From positions 4,676,001 through 4,740,000 of the forward strand of contig NZ_CP085081.1 of NCBI RefSeq assembly GCF_023243115.1: a DNA stretch of 64,000 nucleotides. Reading direction: 5' to 3'. Of this stretch, positions 57,228-64,000 are shown piece by piece. Below the pieces are notes generated by a model that did no database searches, had not been told where the DNA came from, and saw only the letters and a program-made list of their open reading frames with translations. The position numbers were made by a program, and so were the translations under genes. Each line of letters begins with the position of its first letter. The stretch's first letter is position 1. This stretch comes from Sediminicoccus sp. KRV36 (GTDB lineage Bacteria > Pseudomonadota > Alphaproteobacteria > Acetobacterales > Acetobacteraceae).

Positions 57228-57348
57228 CGCGGTGCGCCGCGGGGTGAAGCCGGCACCCGGGCGCAGCCCTTCGGCGCGCGGGCCGATCTGGCTGGCGGCT
57301 GCGCGTGACCGGGCCCTGGGCGATTTCGCCCGCGGCCATATGGCTCTG

Positions 57349-57562
57349 GCAGGCTGCTGAAAAAGGGCCAGGAAGCGAGAGGGCTTTGCCCTCTCGCGCT
57401 CTCCCACCAAGAAACTCAGTTTCTTGGATCTTCGATTGTCATTTGAAATCAGTATTTCAATACAGGTGCAGGAAACTGTGAAAACCACGCAGGTTTTCAC
57501 CCTGTCGGGGTGCTCAGGGGCTGGCCCCTCGATGTGATCTGTAGGGTTTTCCAGCAGCCTGC
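57349..57562. mobile_element. MITE-like element with terminal inverted repeats, carrying a two-hairpin repeat
   Basis: The ends are GCAGGCTGCTGAAAA (from 57349) and TTTTCCAGCAGCCTGC (to 57562), 15 of 16 bases complementary, 214 bp apart. No protein of useful length is inside and no clear target duplication is visible. The interior (57378-57434) carries a hairpin CGAGAGGGCTTTGCCCTCTCG and AAGAAACTCAGTTTCTT, clearly related to 19710-19826. An AT-richer centre (57435-57475) differs from the surroundings. It fills most of the 364-bp gap between phoD and the dehydrogenase gene. Confidence 0.6.
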
Positions 57563-57591
57563 TAGCTTCTGCGAAACAGGAGGAGATGGTC

Positions 57592-58464
57592 ATGGCACGC
57601 ATCGGTTTCGTCGGTCTCGGCAATATGGGCCTGCCCATGGCGCGCAACCTGGCCCGCGCCGGCCATGAGGTGCGCGGCTATGATCTCAGCGCGGCCGCCA
57701 TGGATGCGGCGGCCGAAGGCGGCATCCACCGCGCGCAATCCGCCGCCGACGCCGCGCGCGGCGCTGATCTGGTCATCACCATGCTGCCCGCCGCCGCCCA
57801 TGTCCGCGCCGCCTGGGCGGAAATGGCGCCAGCGGCCGAGGCGCATGCCGTGCTGGTGGATTGCTCCACCATTGATGTGCAGACCGCCCGCGCGGTCGCG
57901 GAGGGCCGCCCCATGCTGGATGCGCCCGTCTCCGGCGGGACCATGGGGGCGGAGGCGGGGACGCTCACCTTCATGGTGGGCGGTGATGCGGCCAGCTTCG
58001 CCAAGGCCAGGCCCATGCTGGAGCAGATGGGCCGCACCATCGTCCATTGCGGCGCGGCGGGTGCCGGCCAGGCGGCCAAGCTCTGCAACAACATGCTGCT
58101 GGCGATCTCGATGATCGGCACGAGCGAGGCCTTCACCCTGGCCGAGAAGCTCGGCCTCAGTCACGAGGCGCTGTTCGAGGTGGCGAGCAAATCCTCCGGC
58201 CAGTGCTGGTCCGTCACGACCTATTGCCCGGTGCCCGGGCCGGTGCCGGGCAGCCCGGCCAATCGGGGCTACAAGCCAGGCTTCGCGACGGCGCTGATGC
58301 TGAAGGATCTCGGCCTCTCGCAACAGGCGGCCGAGGCGGCGGGGGCTGCCACGCCGCTCGGCGCGGCGGCGCTGGCGCTGTATGAGCGCTTCGCGGCGGA
58401 AGGTGGGGCCGCGAGCGATTTCTCGGGCATCATCAACATGCTGCGCGAGACGCCGCGGGCCTGA
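57592..58464 (+). CDS. 3-hydroxyisobutyrate dehydrogenase-like oxidoreductase
   Basis: A 290-residue NAD(P)-dependent beta-hydroxyacid dehydrogenase. The Rossmann motif is IGFVGLGNMGLPMARNLARA, the substrate-binding block is DAPVSGGTMGAEAGTLTFMVGG, and the catalytic lysine lies in GAGQAAKLCNNMLLA. It resembles MmsB of valine catabolism, but family members also act on tartronate semialdehyde and others, so the substrate is not fixed. The ATG at 57592 is favoured over 57586 because AGGAGG ends eight bases before it. The gene starts just after the MITE-like element. Confidence 0.9.
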   Translation: MARIGFVGLGNMGLPMARNLARAGHEVRGYDLSAAAMDAAAEGGIHRAQSAADAARGADLVITMLPAAAHVRAAWAEMAPAAEAHAVLVDCSTIDVQTARAVAEGRPMLDAPVSGGTMGAEAGTLTFMVGGDAASFAKARPMLEQMGRTIVHCGAAGAGQAAKLCNNMLLAISMIGTSEAFTLAEKLGLSHEALFEVASKSSGQCWSVTTYCPVPGPVPGSPANRGYKPGFATALMLKDLGLSQQAAEAAGAATPLGAAALALYERFAAEGGAASDFSGIINMLRETPRA

Positions 58465-58595
58465 GGGGGCGCGGGGCCCGGCCGCGCCTTCGCCCGGTCC
58501 CTTGAGCCGTCCCGATGCTGGCCGGGGCAGGGATGATGGCCCACACACCAGGGCTGCGCATCGGCGCCCGGCGCGGCGCAGCCCCGTGGCGCCGG

Positions 58596-58940
58596 TCAGA
58601 ACAGCCGGTCCAGCCTGAAGCCCAGCGCCACCACCAGCCCGGCCAGGCTGGCCAGCGCATGCAGCCCAAACCCCAGCCAGGAGAGCCGCCGCGCCCAGGC
58701 CAGGCCCCGCAGGGCCAGGAAGGCGGCCAGGATCACCATGGCCTCGAAGCCCATCACGCCCAGCAGCAGGGCATCGGCTGGCGGGGCCAGGATATGCGGC
58801 AGGCGGGACGCCAGATGGCCCAGGATGAGCGCGGCGCAGGTGGCATTCAGCCCGGGCATGGCCCGCCGCCATCCCAGCGCGGCCAGATGCAGCCCCAGCG
58901 CCAGTCCCGCCACCCCGGCGAAGATCATGTTTCCCGTCAT
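58596..58940 (-). CDS. Small four-helix membrane protein, unknown function
   Basis: A protein of 114 residues with about four hydrophobic segments (AGVAGLALGLHLAALGW, CAALILGHLAS, LLGVMGFEAMVILAAFLAL, GFGLHALASLAGLVVALGF). I do not recognise the family. The ATG at 58940 is the best start; the longer frame to 59060 would overlap the divergent gene's ribosome-binding site. It is oriented against its neighbours. Composition and membrane topology support a real gene, but there is no conserved motif to prove it. Confidence 0.6.
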   Translation of the reverse strand: MTGNMIFAGVAGLALGLHLAALGWRRAMPGLNATCAALILGHLASRLPHILAPPADALLLGVMGFEAMVILAAFLALRGLAWARRLSWLGFGLHALASLAGLVVALGFRLDRLF

Positions 58941-59052
58941 CGGCCGAGGCTGGGGCCTCGCGGTCCGGCACGCCAGATGCAATTCCGGCAAGTCTCTCTG
59001 GCGATTTCCCCTGCACCCATCACATAATCGCGGCAGCCAGAAGGAGATCGCC

Positions 59053-60069
59053 ATGCGCACCCGTTACCGCATCCAACGCCGCGCCCTGCTGGGCGGTGGC
59101 GCCGCCTTTGCGCTGGCCGCCGTGCCCGGCGCGCGCATCGCGGTCCCGCAGAGCCTGGACCGCGTCTCCTTCCACACAAACTGGCGCGCCCAGGCCGAGC
59201 ATGGCGGCTACTACCAGGCCGTCGCCGCCGGGCTGTATCGCCGCGCCGGGCTGGAGGTGGACCTCCGCCAGGGCGGCCCCAACCTCGACCCCGTGCGGCT
59301 GATGGTGGCCGGCCGTGTGGACATGATCATGTCCAACGGCTTCCAGGCGCTGACCTATGTACGTGAGAGCGTACCGGCCCTGACCATCGCCGCCATGATG
59401 CAAAAGGACCCGCAGGTCCTGATGACGCATGAGGGCAATGGCATCAACAGCTTCGAGGATATGCGCGGCAAGCCCATCCTGGTCGGCTCCGGCGGGCGGG
59501 TCACCTATTGGCCTTTCCTCAAGGCGCGCTTCGGCTTCACGGATGAGCAGGTGCGCCCCTACACCTTCAACATCCAGCCCTGGCTGGTGGACCGCATGGC
59601 CATCCAGCAGGGGTTTCTCTCCTCCGAGCCGTTATCCGCCATCCAGGCCGGCGCGCGCCCCAAGGTCTTCCTCATCGCCGATGCCGGCTATGAGAATTAC
59701 CAGACCACGGTGGACATCATGCGCAGCCAGATGGAAGCCCGCCCCGATGTGGTGCAGCGCTTCATCAACGCGAGCGCCGAGGGCTGGACGCAATACATGC
59801 GCGGCCAGGACATCGCCGCCGCCAACCGCCTCATCATCCGCGACAATCCCGAGATGAATGAGGAGCGCATCGCCTATGCCATCCGCGTGATGAACGAGCA
59901 GGGGATCGTCATCTCGGGCGATGCCAACACCATGGGCGTCGGTGCGATGACCGATGCGCGGTGGGAGCGCTTCTACAACGCCATGCGCGATGCCGGGATC
60001 TACCCGGCCGGGCTGGAATTCAAGCGTGGCTATGACCTGCGCTTCGTGAACAAGCGGGTGGGACTCTGA
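59053..60069 (+). CDS. NMT1/THI5-type ABC transporter substrate-binding protein
   Basis: A 338-residue periplasmic receptor with an N-terminal Tat-like signal (IQRRALLGGGAAFALAAVPG). It continues VSFHTNWRAQAEHGGYYQAV, the typical start of NMT1/THI5 and pyrimidine-type receptors, and GRVDMIMSNGFQALTYV. The group binds thiamine precursors, pyrimidines, taurine or riboflavin precursors. With a cytosine-deaminase-like enzyme in the same locus, a pyrimidine-like ligand is the most likely. The ATG at 59053 follows AAGGAGAT. No thiamine riboswitch was seen upstream. Confidence 0.9.
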   Translation: MRTRYRIQRRALLGGGAAFALAAVPGARIAVPQSLDRVSFHTNWRAQAEHGGYYQAVAAGLYRRAGLEVDLRQGGPNLDPVRLMVAGRVDMIMSNGFQALTYVRESVPALTIAAMMQKDPQVLMTHEGNGINSFEDMRGKPILVGSGGRVTYWPFLKARFGFTDEQVRPYTFNIQPWLVDRMAIQQGFLSSEPLSAIQAGARPKVFLIADAGYENYQTTVDIMRSQMEARPDVVQRFINASAEGWTQYMRGQDIAAANRLIIRDNPEMNEERIAYAIRVMNEQGIVISGDANTMGVGAMTDARWERFYNAMRDAGIYPAGLEFKRGYDLRFVNKRVGL

Positions 60070-60150
60070 CCCCGTCCGGGGGGAGCCAGGGCGTGATCCG
60101 CGGTGTTCGGGAGGATCACTGGCGCGGGGCTGGTGACAATCGGGCAGAAG

Positions 60151-60263
60151 GGCCTCCGGCGGCTGGGGCCGCGGGCCCCAGACCCCATCTGTTTTCTCTC
60201 TGCATTTCATGAGTTTGACCAACGAAAGGGGTCTGGGGCCCGCGGCCCCAGCCGCCGGAGGCC
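60151..60263. repeat. Perfect 36-bp inverted repeat between ABC transporter genes
   Basis: Arm 60151-60186, starting GGCCTCCGGCGGCTGGGG, is the exact reverse complement of 60228-60263, with a 41-bp AT-richer centre. Each arm also contains a smaller hairpin. It is the complete version of the motif at 9694-9729 and related to 11228-11325. It lies inside the receptor-ATPase intergenic gap of 231 bp. Confidence 0.9.
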
Positions 60264-60300
60264 GCTTCACTCCAAACAGCCGCCCCCATCAGGATCTGGC

Positions 60301-61065
60301 ATGAACCGCGCGGCCCAAGGCGCTTCCCTGTTGCGATTGGATGGCGTCGGCAAGCGGTTCCCATCCGGTGTGACGGCGGTCGAGGATCTCCACCTCGACA
60401 TCGCGCAGGGCGATTTCCTGGCTCTCCTCGGCCCGTCAGGCTGCGGCAAATCCACCTTGCTGCGGATGATCGCGGGGCTGATCGAGCCCAGCGCCGGGCG
60501 CCTCGCCTGGCAGGCCGATGTGACGGGCCAACTCGGCTTCGTGTTCCAGGAGCCCACGCTGATGCCCTGGGCCAGCGCCTTGCGCAATGTGGCCTTGCCG
60601 CTGGAACTCGCCGGCATCCCGCGCGCCGAAGCCGAGCGCCGCGCCCGCGAATCCCTGGCCCGCGTGGACCTCACCGGCTTCGAAGCCGCCTATCCGCGCA
60701 TGCTCTCGGGCGGCATGAAGATGCGCGTCTCCATCGCCCGCGCCCTGGTGACCAGGCCACGCCTGCTGCTGATGGATGAGCCCTTCGCCGCCCTCGATGA
60801 AATCACGCGCCACCGCTTGAACGAAGACCTTCTACGCCTCTGGCAGGATGAGCGCTTCACGGCGATTTTCGTCACCCACTCCACCTTCGAGAGCGTGTTC
60901 CTCGCCGAGCGTATTATCGTCATGTCGCCGCGCCCGGGCCGCATCACCGAGGAATTACGCATTCCGCCCGAGGACCGCGTCACGCCGGAATTCCGAACTT
61001 CCGACATCTATGCCGCGCATTGCCGCGCCGTCTCCCACGCGCTCACCGCCGCCATGGCCGCATGA
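60301..61065 (+). CDS. ABC transporter ATP-binding protein (nitrate/taurine/pyrimidine type)
   Basis: A 254-residue ATPase subunit. Walker A is LLGPSGCGKSTLLRMI, the Q-loop is GFVFQEPTLMPWASALRNV, the signature is LSGGMKMRVSIARAL, Walker B is LLLMDEPFAALDE, and the switch is FVTHSTFESVFLAERII. FQEPTLMPW is characteristic of the nitrate/taurine/HMP-type importer class and fits the NMT1-type receptor upstream. Its stop overlaps the permease start (ATGA). Confidence 0.95.
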   Translation: MNRAAQGASLLRLDGVGKRFPSGVTAVEDLHLDIAQGDFLALLGPSGCGKSTLLRMIAGLIEPSAGRLAWQADVTGQLGFVFQEPTLMPWASALRNVALPLELAGIPRAEAERRARESLARVDLTGFEAAYPRMLSGGMKMRVSIARALVTRPRLLLMDEPFAALDEITRHRLNEDLLRLWQDERFTAIFVTHSTFESVFLAERIIVMSPRPGRITEELRIPPEDRVTPEFRTSDIYAAHCRAVSHALTAAMAA

Positions 61066-61832
61066 ACCAGGCGCTGCGCATCGCCGCCCCCAGCCTGGTG
61101 GGCGTGCTGTTCCTGCTGGGCTGGGAATGGCTGGTGCAGGCCCGCGGCATCCCGCCCTATGTGCTGCCAGGCCCCTGGCTCATTGCGCAGACCCTGGTGC
61201 GGGACTGGACCTCGCTGCTGCCCTCGCTGGTCATCACGGCGCAGATCACCTTCGCGGCGCTCTTCGTCGCGGCCACCCTGGGCTTGGCGCTGGCCATCCT
61301 CTTCGCGCAATCGCGCGTGATCGAGATGTCGCTCTACCCCTATGCGGTGATCCTGCAGGTGACGCCCATCGTCGCCATCGCGCCGCTGATCATCATCTGG
61401 GCGGATAATCTCTGGCTGGCGCTGCTGATCTGCGCCTGGATCGTCGCCTTCTTCCCCATCCTCTCCAACACCACCACCGGGCTGAACAGCGTGGACCCCA
61501 ATCTGCGGGACCTGTTTCGGCTGTATCGCGCCAGCCGCTGGCAGGTGCTGACGCGGCTGCAACTGCCGACGGCGCTGCCCTATTTCCTCGCGGGGCTCCG
61601 CATCTCGGGCGGGCTTTCGCTGATCGGCGCCATCGTCGCGGAATTCGTGGCGGGCACGGGCGGCTCCTCCTCGGGGCTTGCCTCGCGCATCCTGGAGACG
61701 GGGTATCAGCTGCAAATTCCGCGCATGTTTGCCGCACTGTTGCTGGTTTCGGGGTTTGGGATTCTCATCTTTCTGGCGCTGTCGCTCATCTCGCATCTGC
61801 TGCTGCGGAGGTGGCATGAGGAGAGCAAGTAA
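61062..61832 (+). CDS. ABC transporter permease
   Basis: A 256-residue inner-membrane subunit with about six helices. The ATPase-contact (EAA-type) loop is around LYRASRWQVLTRLQLPTALPYFLAGLRIS, split here as ASRWQVLTRLQLPTALP. AIVAEFVAGTGGSSSGLASR is typical of this importer class. The ATG at 61062 overlaps the ATPase gene. It completes a three-gene importer with the receptor at 59053. Confidence 0.94.
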   Translation: MNQALRIAAPSLVGVLFLLGWEWLVQARGIPPYVLPGPWLIAQTLVRDWTSLLPSLVITAQITFAALFVAATLGLALAILFAQSRVIEMSLYPYAVILQVTPIVAIAPLIIIWADNLWLALLICAWIVAFFPILSNTTTGLNSVDPNLRDLFRLYRASRWQVLTRLQLPTALPYFLAGLRISGGLSLIGAIVAEFVAGTGGSSSGLASRILETGYQLQIPRMFAALLLVSGFGILIFLALSLISHLLLRRWHEESK

Positions 61833-61862
61833 GGGACTCCGCCCCTTGGACAAGCAATCGCG

Positions 61863-61908
61863 CAAGGGGCGCCGCCCCTTGGACCCCGGCAAAGGACACG
61901 TCCTTTGC
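61863..61908. repeat. Two-hairpin module overlapping the deaminase start
   Basis: CAAGGGGCG and CGCCCCTTG pair around the base C61872 (61863-61881). GCAAAGGAC (61889-61897) and GTCCTTTGC (61900-61908) pair with a two-base loop. The second hairpin contains AAAGGA, the apparent ribosome-binding site, and the TTG start at 61905. The design matches 6869-6913. Confidence 0.75.
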
Positions 61909-63266
61909 AATCCGCTTTGATTCCGCGGCCGGAGGGGGCGAGCTTTTGGCTGCGTGATGCGCGCGGGGCCGCCTGCCTGCTCGATGCGCCGCAGGGGCCG
62001 GTGGACCATGAGGGGCTCACACGATTTGACCTGAAGGTCGAGGACGGGCGCATCGCTGGCCTGGCACCCCTCGGCACCGCACCGCCCGAAGCGCCCAGCC
62101 TCGAGGGCGGTCAGGCCTGGCCCGCCTTCGTGGATGCCCACACCCACCTGGACAAGGGGCATATCTGGCAGCGCGCGCCCAACCCCAATGGCGATTTCGC
62201 CGGCGCCGTCAGCTCCGTCATGGCCGACAGCACAGCCCATTGGGCCGAAGCCGAGATGGAAGCCCGCGCCGATTTCGCCCTGCGCTCCGCCTTCGCCCAC
62301 GGCACCACCGCCATCCGCACCCATCTGGACAGCGAAGTGCCGCTCGCGCGGATGAGCTGGCCGCTATTTGCCCGCCTGCGGGAGGCCTGGGCCGGGCGCA
62401 TCACGCTGCAACTCTGCTCCATCGCGCCGATGGAGTGTCTCGTTGGCGAGGAGGGCGCGGCGCTGGCCGATCTGGTGGCCCGATCAGGCGGCGTGCTCGG
62501 CATGGTCACGCGCCTCGGTGGGGATTTCGCCGCCCCCCTGCCCGCCGATTTCCAGCCCATGCTGGACCATGTCTTCGCCCTGGCCGAAGCGCGCGGCCTC
62601 GACCTCGACCTGCATGTGGATGAAAGCGGCGAGACGGGCGCGCGCGCCCTGCGCGAAATCGCCGCCACGGCGCTGCGCCGGCGCTTCCGCGGCCAGATTC
62701 AGGTGGGGCATTGCTGCGTCCTCACCCTCCAGCCCGAGGCGCATCAGCGCGAAACCCTGGCCCTGATGGCCGAGGCCAGGATGCGCGTCGTGGTCCTGCC
62801 CATGTGCAACATGTATCTGCAGGACCGCGTGCCGGGCCGCACGCCGCGCTGGCGCGGCGTCACCCTGGTGCAGGAGATGCGCGCGGCAGGCATCCCCGTC
62901 TCCTTCGCCTCGGACAACACGCGGGACGGCTTCCACGCCTATGGCGATCTCGACATGCTGGAGGTGTATCGCGAAGCCACGCGCATCCTCCATCTCGATC
63001 ACCCCTTCGGCGCCTGGCCGCGCGCCGTGACGGCCGAGCCCGCCGCCGCCATGGGGCTGGCGGCGGGCCGACTCAGCGTCGGCGCCCCGGCCGATCTGGT
63101 GCTGTTTTCCGCGCGCCACATGACGGAGCTGCTCTCCCGCCCGCAATCGGACCGCGTGGTGCTGCGCGGCGGGCGGGTCAGTGACGCGACCCTGCCCGAT
63201 TGGCGGGAGCTGGACCGCTGGCTCCAGCCGGGCCCGCCATCACCTGGCGATGCGCCGGCCCGCTGA
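61905..63266 (+). CDS. Cytosine-deaminase-like amidohydrolase
   Basis: A 453-residue metal-dependent hydrolase of the CodA/COG0402 type. The metal ligands fit: AFVDAHTHLDKGHIW (HxH), DLHVDESGETG, IQVGHCCVL, and VSFASDNTRDGFHAYGDLDM with the catalytic Asp. MCNMYLQDRVPGRTPRWRGV aligns with the E. coli cytosine deaminase region around its NIHLQGR. It removes an amino group from a pyrimidine or related base; cytosine itself is likely but unproven. The start is TTG at 61905 or 61917. It lies 72 bp after the ABC permease gene, so imported base could be deaminated directly. Confidence 0.87.
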   Translation: MQSALIPRPEGASFWLRDARGAACLLDAPQGPVDHEGLTRFDLKVEDGRIAGLAPLGTAPPEAPSLEGGQAWPAFVDAHTHLDKGHIWQRAPNPNGDFAGAVSSVMADSTAHWAEAEMEARADFALRSAFAHGTTAIRTHLDSEVPLARMSWPLFARLREAWAGRITLQLCSIAPMECLVGEEGAALADLVARSGGVLGMVTRLGGDFAAPLPADFQPMLDHVFALAEARGLDLDLHVDESGETGARALREIAATALRRRFRGQIQVGHCCVLTLQPEAHQRETLALMAEARMRVVVLPMCNMYLQDRVPGRTPRWRGVTLVQEMRAAGIPVSFASDNTRDGFHAYGDLDMLEVYREATRILHLDHPFGAWPRAVTAEPAAAMGLAAGRLSVGAPADLVLFSARHMTELLSRPQSDRVVLRGGRVSDATLPDWRELDRWLQPGPPSPGDAPAR

Positions 63267-63391
63267 AGCCCGGTCCCTTCGCAAGGGCGCCCTGGGCCAG
63301 CGCCAACCTCTGGTTTCCCGAATGGCTTCAACCGTCTGAACGCATGAGGCTCCGGGCCCGGCGGCGGCCCATACGGCTGGTCTGGGCAGCC

Positions 63392-64000
63392 CTACCGCTG
63401 CAGGGCCAGCCGCAAATGCCCCTCGATGGCGGTGGAGAGGATGGCATACCCCACCAGTGTCGGATGCAGCCAATCCCGCGCGAGCCAGCTGTGAAACACG
63501 CCCTGCCCATCCAGCATCAATTGCCCGGGCTCGCTGTACAGCACACGCTGGTTGTCACCGCAGGCGGCGATCATCTGGTTCACCCGGGCGATGGGCTGGC
63601 GGATCGGATCCGTCGCGTAGATGCCGCGTGGCAGGATGCCCACCAGCACGATCCTGGCCTGGGGCGCGAGGCGTTGCAGCCGCGCGACGATCTGCCCGAT
63701 GCCGACCGCCACATCCTCCGGGCGGTTGCCCAGCCCGATATTGTTGGTGCCGATCAGCAGCACGATCGCGGCGGGCTGCAGCCGGGCCGGCCAATGGCCA
63801 TTCTCCAGCCGCCACAGCATCCCCTGCGTCGTATCCCCGGAAATGCCAAGATTCAGCGCCCCGCGATGCCCGTAGAATTGCTCAAACAGGTTGGGCTGCC
63901 AGTCCTGCGTGATGGAGTCGCCGATGAAGACGATCTGCGTGCGGGAGACATCCGTGCTGCGCAGCCGCGCCGTCAGGCGGTCCACCAGGCCGCGCCATTC
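63392..64000 (-). CDS. SGNH/GDSL hydrolase, 5' end outside the window
   Basis: At least 197 residues of a GDSL-type esterase/lipase. Block I is IVFIGDSITQDW (catalytic Ser), block III is LLIGTNNIGLGN and block V is DWLHPTLVGYAILS (catalytic Asp and His). The reading frame stays open to base 64000, and the family usually starts about 15-40 residues earlier, so the N-terminus, perhaps with a signal peptide, is cut off. The substrate is unknown. The 125-bp gap before it holds only GC-rich sequence. Confidence 0.85.
   Translation of the reverse strand, partial: EWRGLVDRLTARLRSTDVSRTQIVFIGDSITQDWQPNLFEQFYGHRGALNLGISGDTTQGMLWRLENGHWPARLQPAAIVLLIGTNNIGLGNRPEDVAVGIGQIVARLQRLAPQARIVLVGILPRGIYATDPIRQPIARVNQMIAACGDNQRVLYSEPGQLMLDGQGVFHSWLARDWLHPTLVGYAILSTAIEGHLRLALQR

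Noticed and set aside
55533..57647. 704-codon minus-strand frame opposite phoD
   Set aside because: PhoD has its signal peptide and all metal sites in order, and the minus-strand product looks like a shadow.
58941..59052. Possible thiamine (TPP) riboswitch before the NMT1-type receptor gene
   Set aside because: The conserved CTGAGA and following TPP-box elements are absent, and the gap is too short for the full aptamer.

Overview
This is a 64-kb stretch of chromosome from a high-GC alphaproteobacterium. The best guess is a member of the Acetobacteraceae close to Roseomonas. This rests on alphaproteobacterial gene orders (tsaE-amgK-murU-addB-addA-trxA; metZ near apaG; etfB-etfA-hbd; rpe-heparinase-purH), a SAM-II riboswitch ahead of metZ, and a tricarboxylate-type (Bug) solute-binding protein. 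The species cannot be named from the sequence alone. I saw no tRNA, rRNA, CRISPR array, phage module or intact transposase.

Layout. 1-1.1 kb: 3' part of a sigma-54 response regulator and an Hpt protein (minus strand). 1.2-3.6 kb: SAM-II riboswitch, metZ, LysE-type exporter, apaG. 3.8-9.6 kb: folE, rpe, heparinase-like protein, glycosyltransferase, purH. 9.8-14.9 kb: rmuC, CNT nucleoside transporter, class III aminotransferase, methyltransferase. 14.9-22.5 kb (minus): Bug receptor, aspzincin protease, hbd-etfA-etfB, XRE regulator, Smr protein, lutC-lutB. 22.5-28.2 kb: omega-aminotransferase, HXXEE membrane protein, COG0523 GTPase, pckA, HugZ-like protein. 28.3-37.5 kb: one tightly overlapping plus-strand operon for tRNA t6A synthesis (tsaE), peptidoglycan sugar recycling (amgK, murU), double-strand-break repair (addB, addA) and thioredoxin. 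37.6-52.9 kb: minus-strand surface-glycan cluster. 53-57.2 kb: icd, an isomerase-like thioredoxin-fold protein, DUF599, phoD. 57.3-64 kb: a MITE-like element, a 3-hydroxyisobutyrate dehydrogenase-like gene, an NMT1/THI5-type ABC importer with a cytosine-deaminase-like amidohydrolase, and a partial SGNH hydrolase.

The most unusual region is 37.6-51.4 kb. Eight same-strand genes with overlapping or nearly touching ends encode four very different glycosyltransferase proteins, a methyltransferase, a TPR protein and a DUF6165 protein; a PAS-Hpt membrane sensor lies just upstream. One protein fuses a GT4 to a GT9 domain, one is a 1407-residue GT2/GT4-like protein with a repeat-rich linker, and one joins a DUF4214-like segment, a helical-repeat arm and a GT2 domain. 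I infer that they build and decorate one cell-surface glycan or glycoprotein.

A second theme is a set of intergenic palindromic elements in at least three related designs. Several lie directly against start codons, where they could fold over the ribosome-binding site or start codon.
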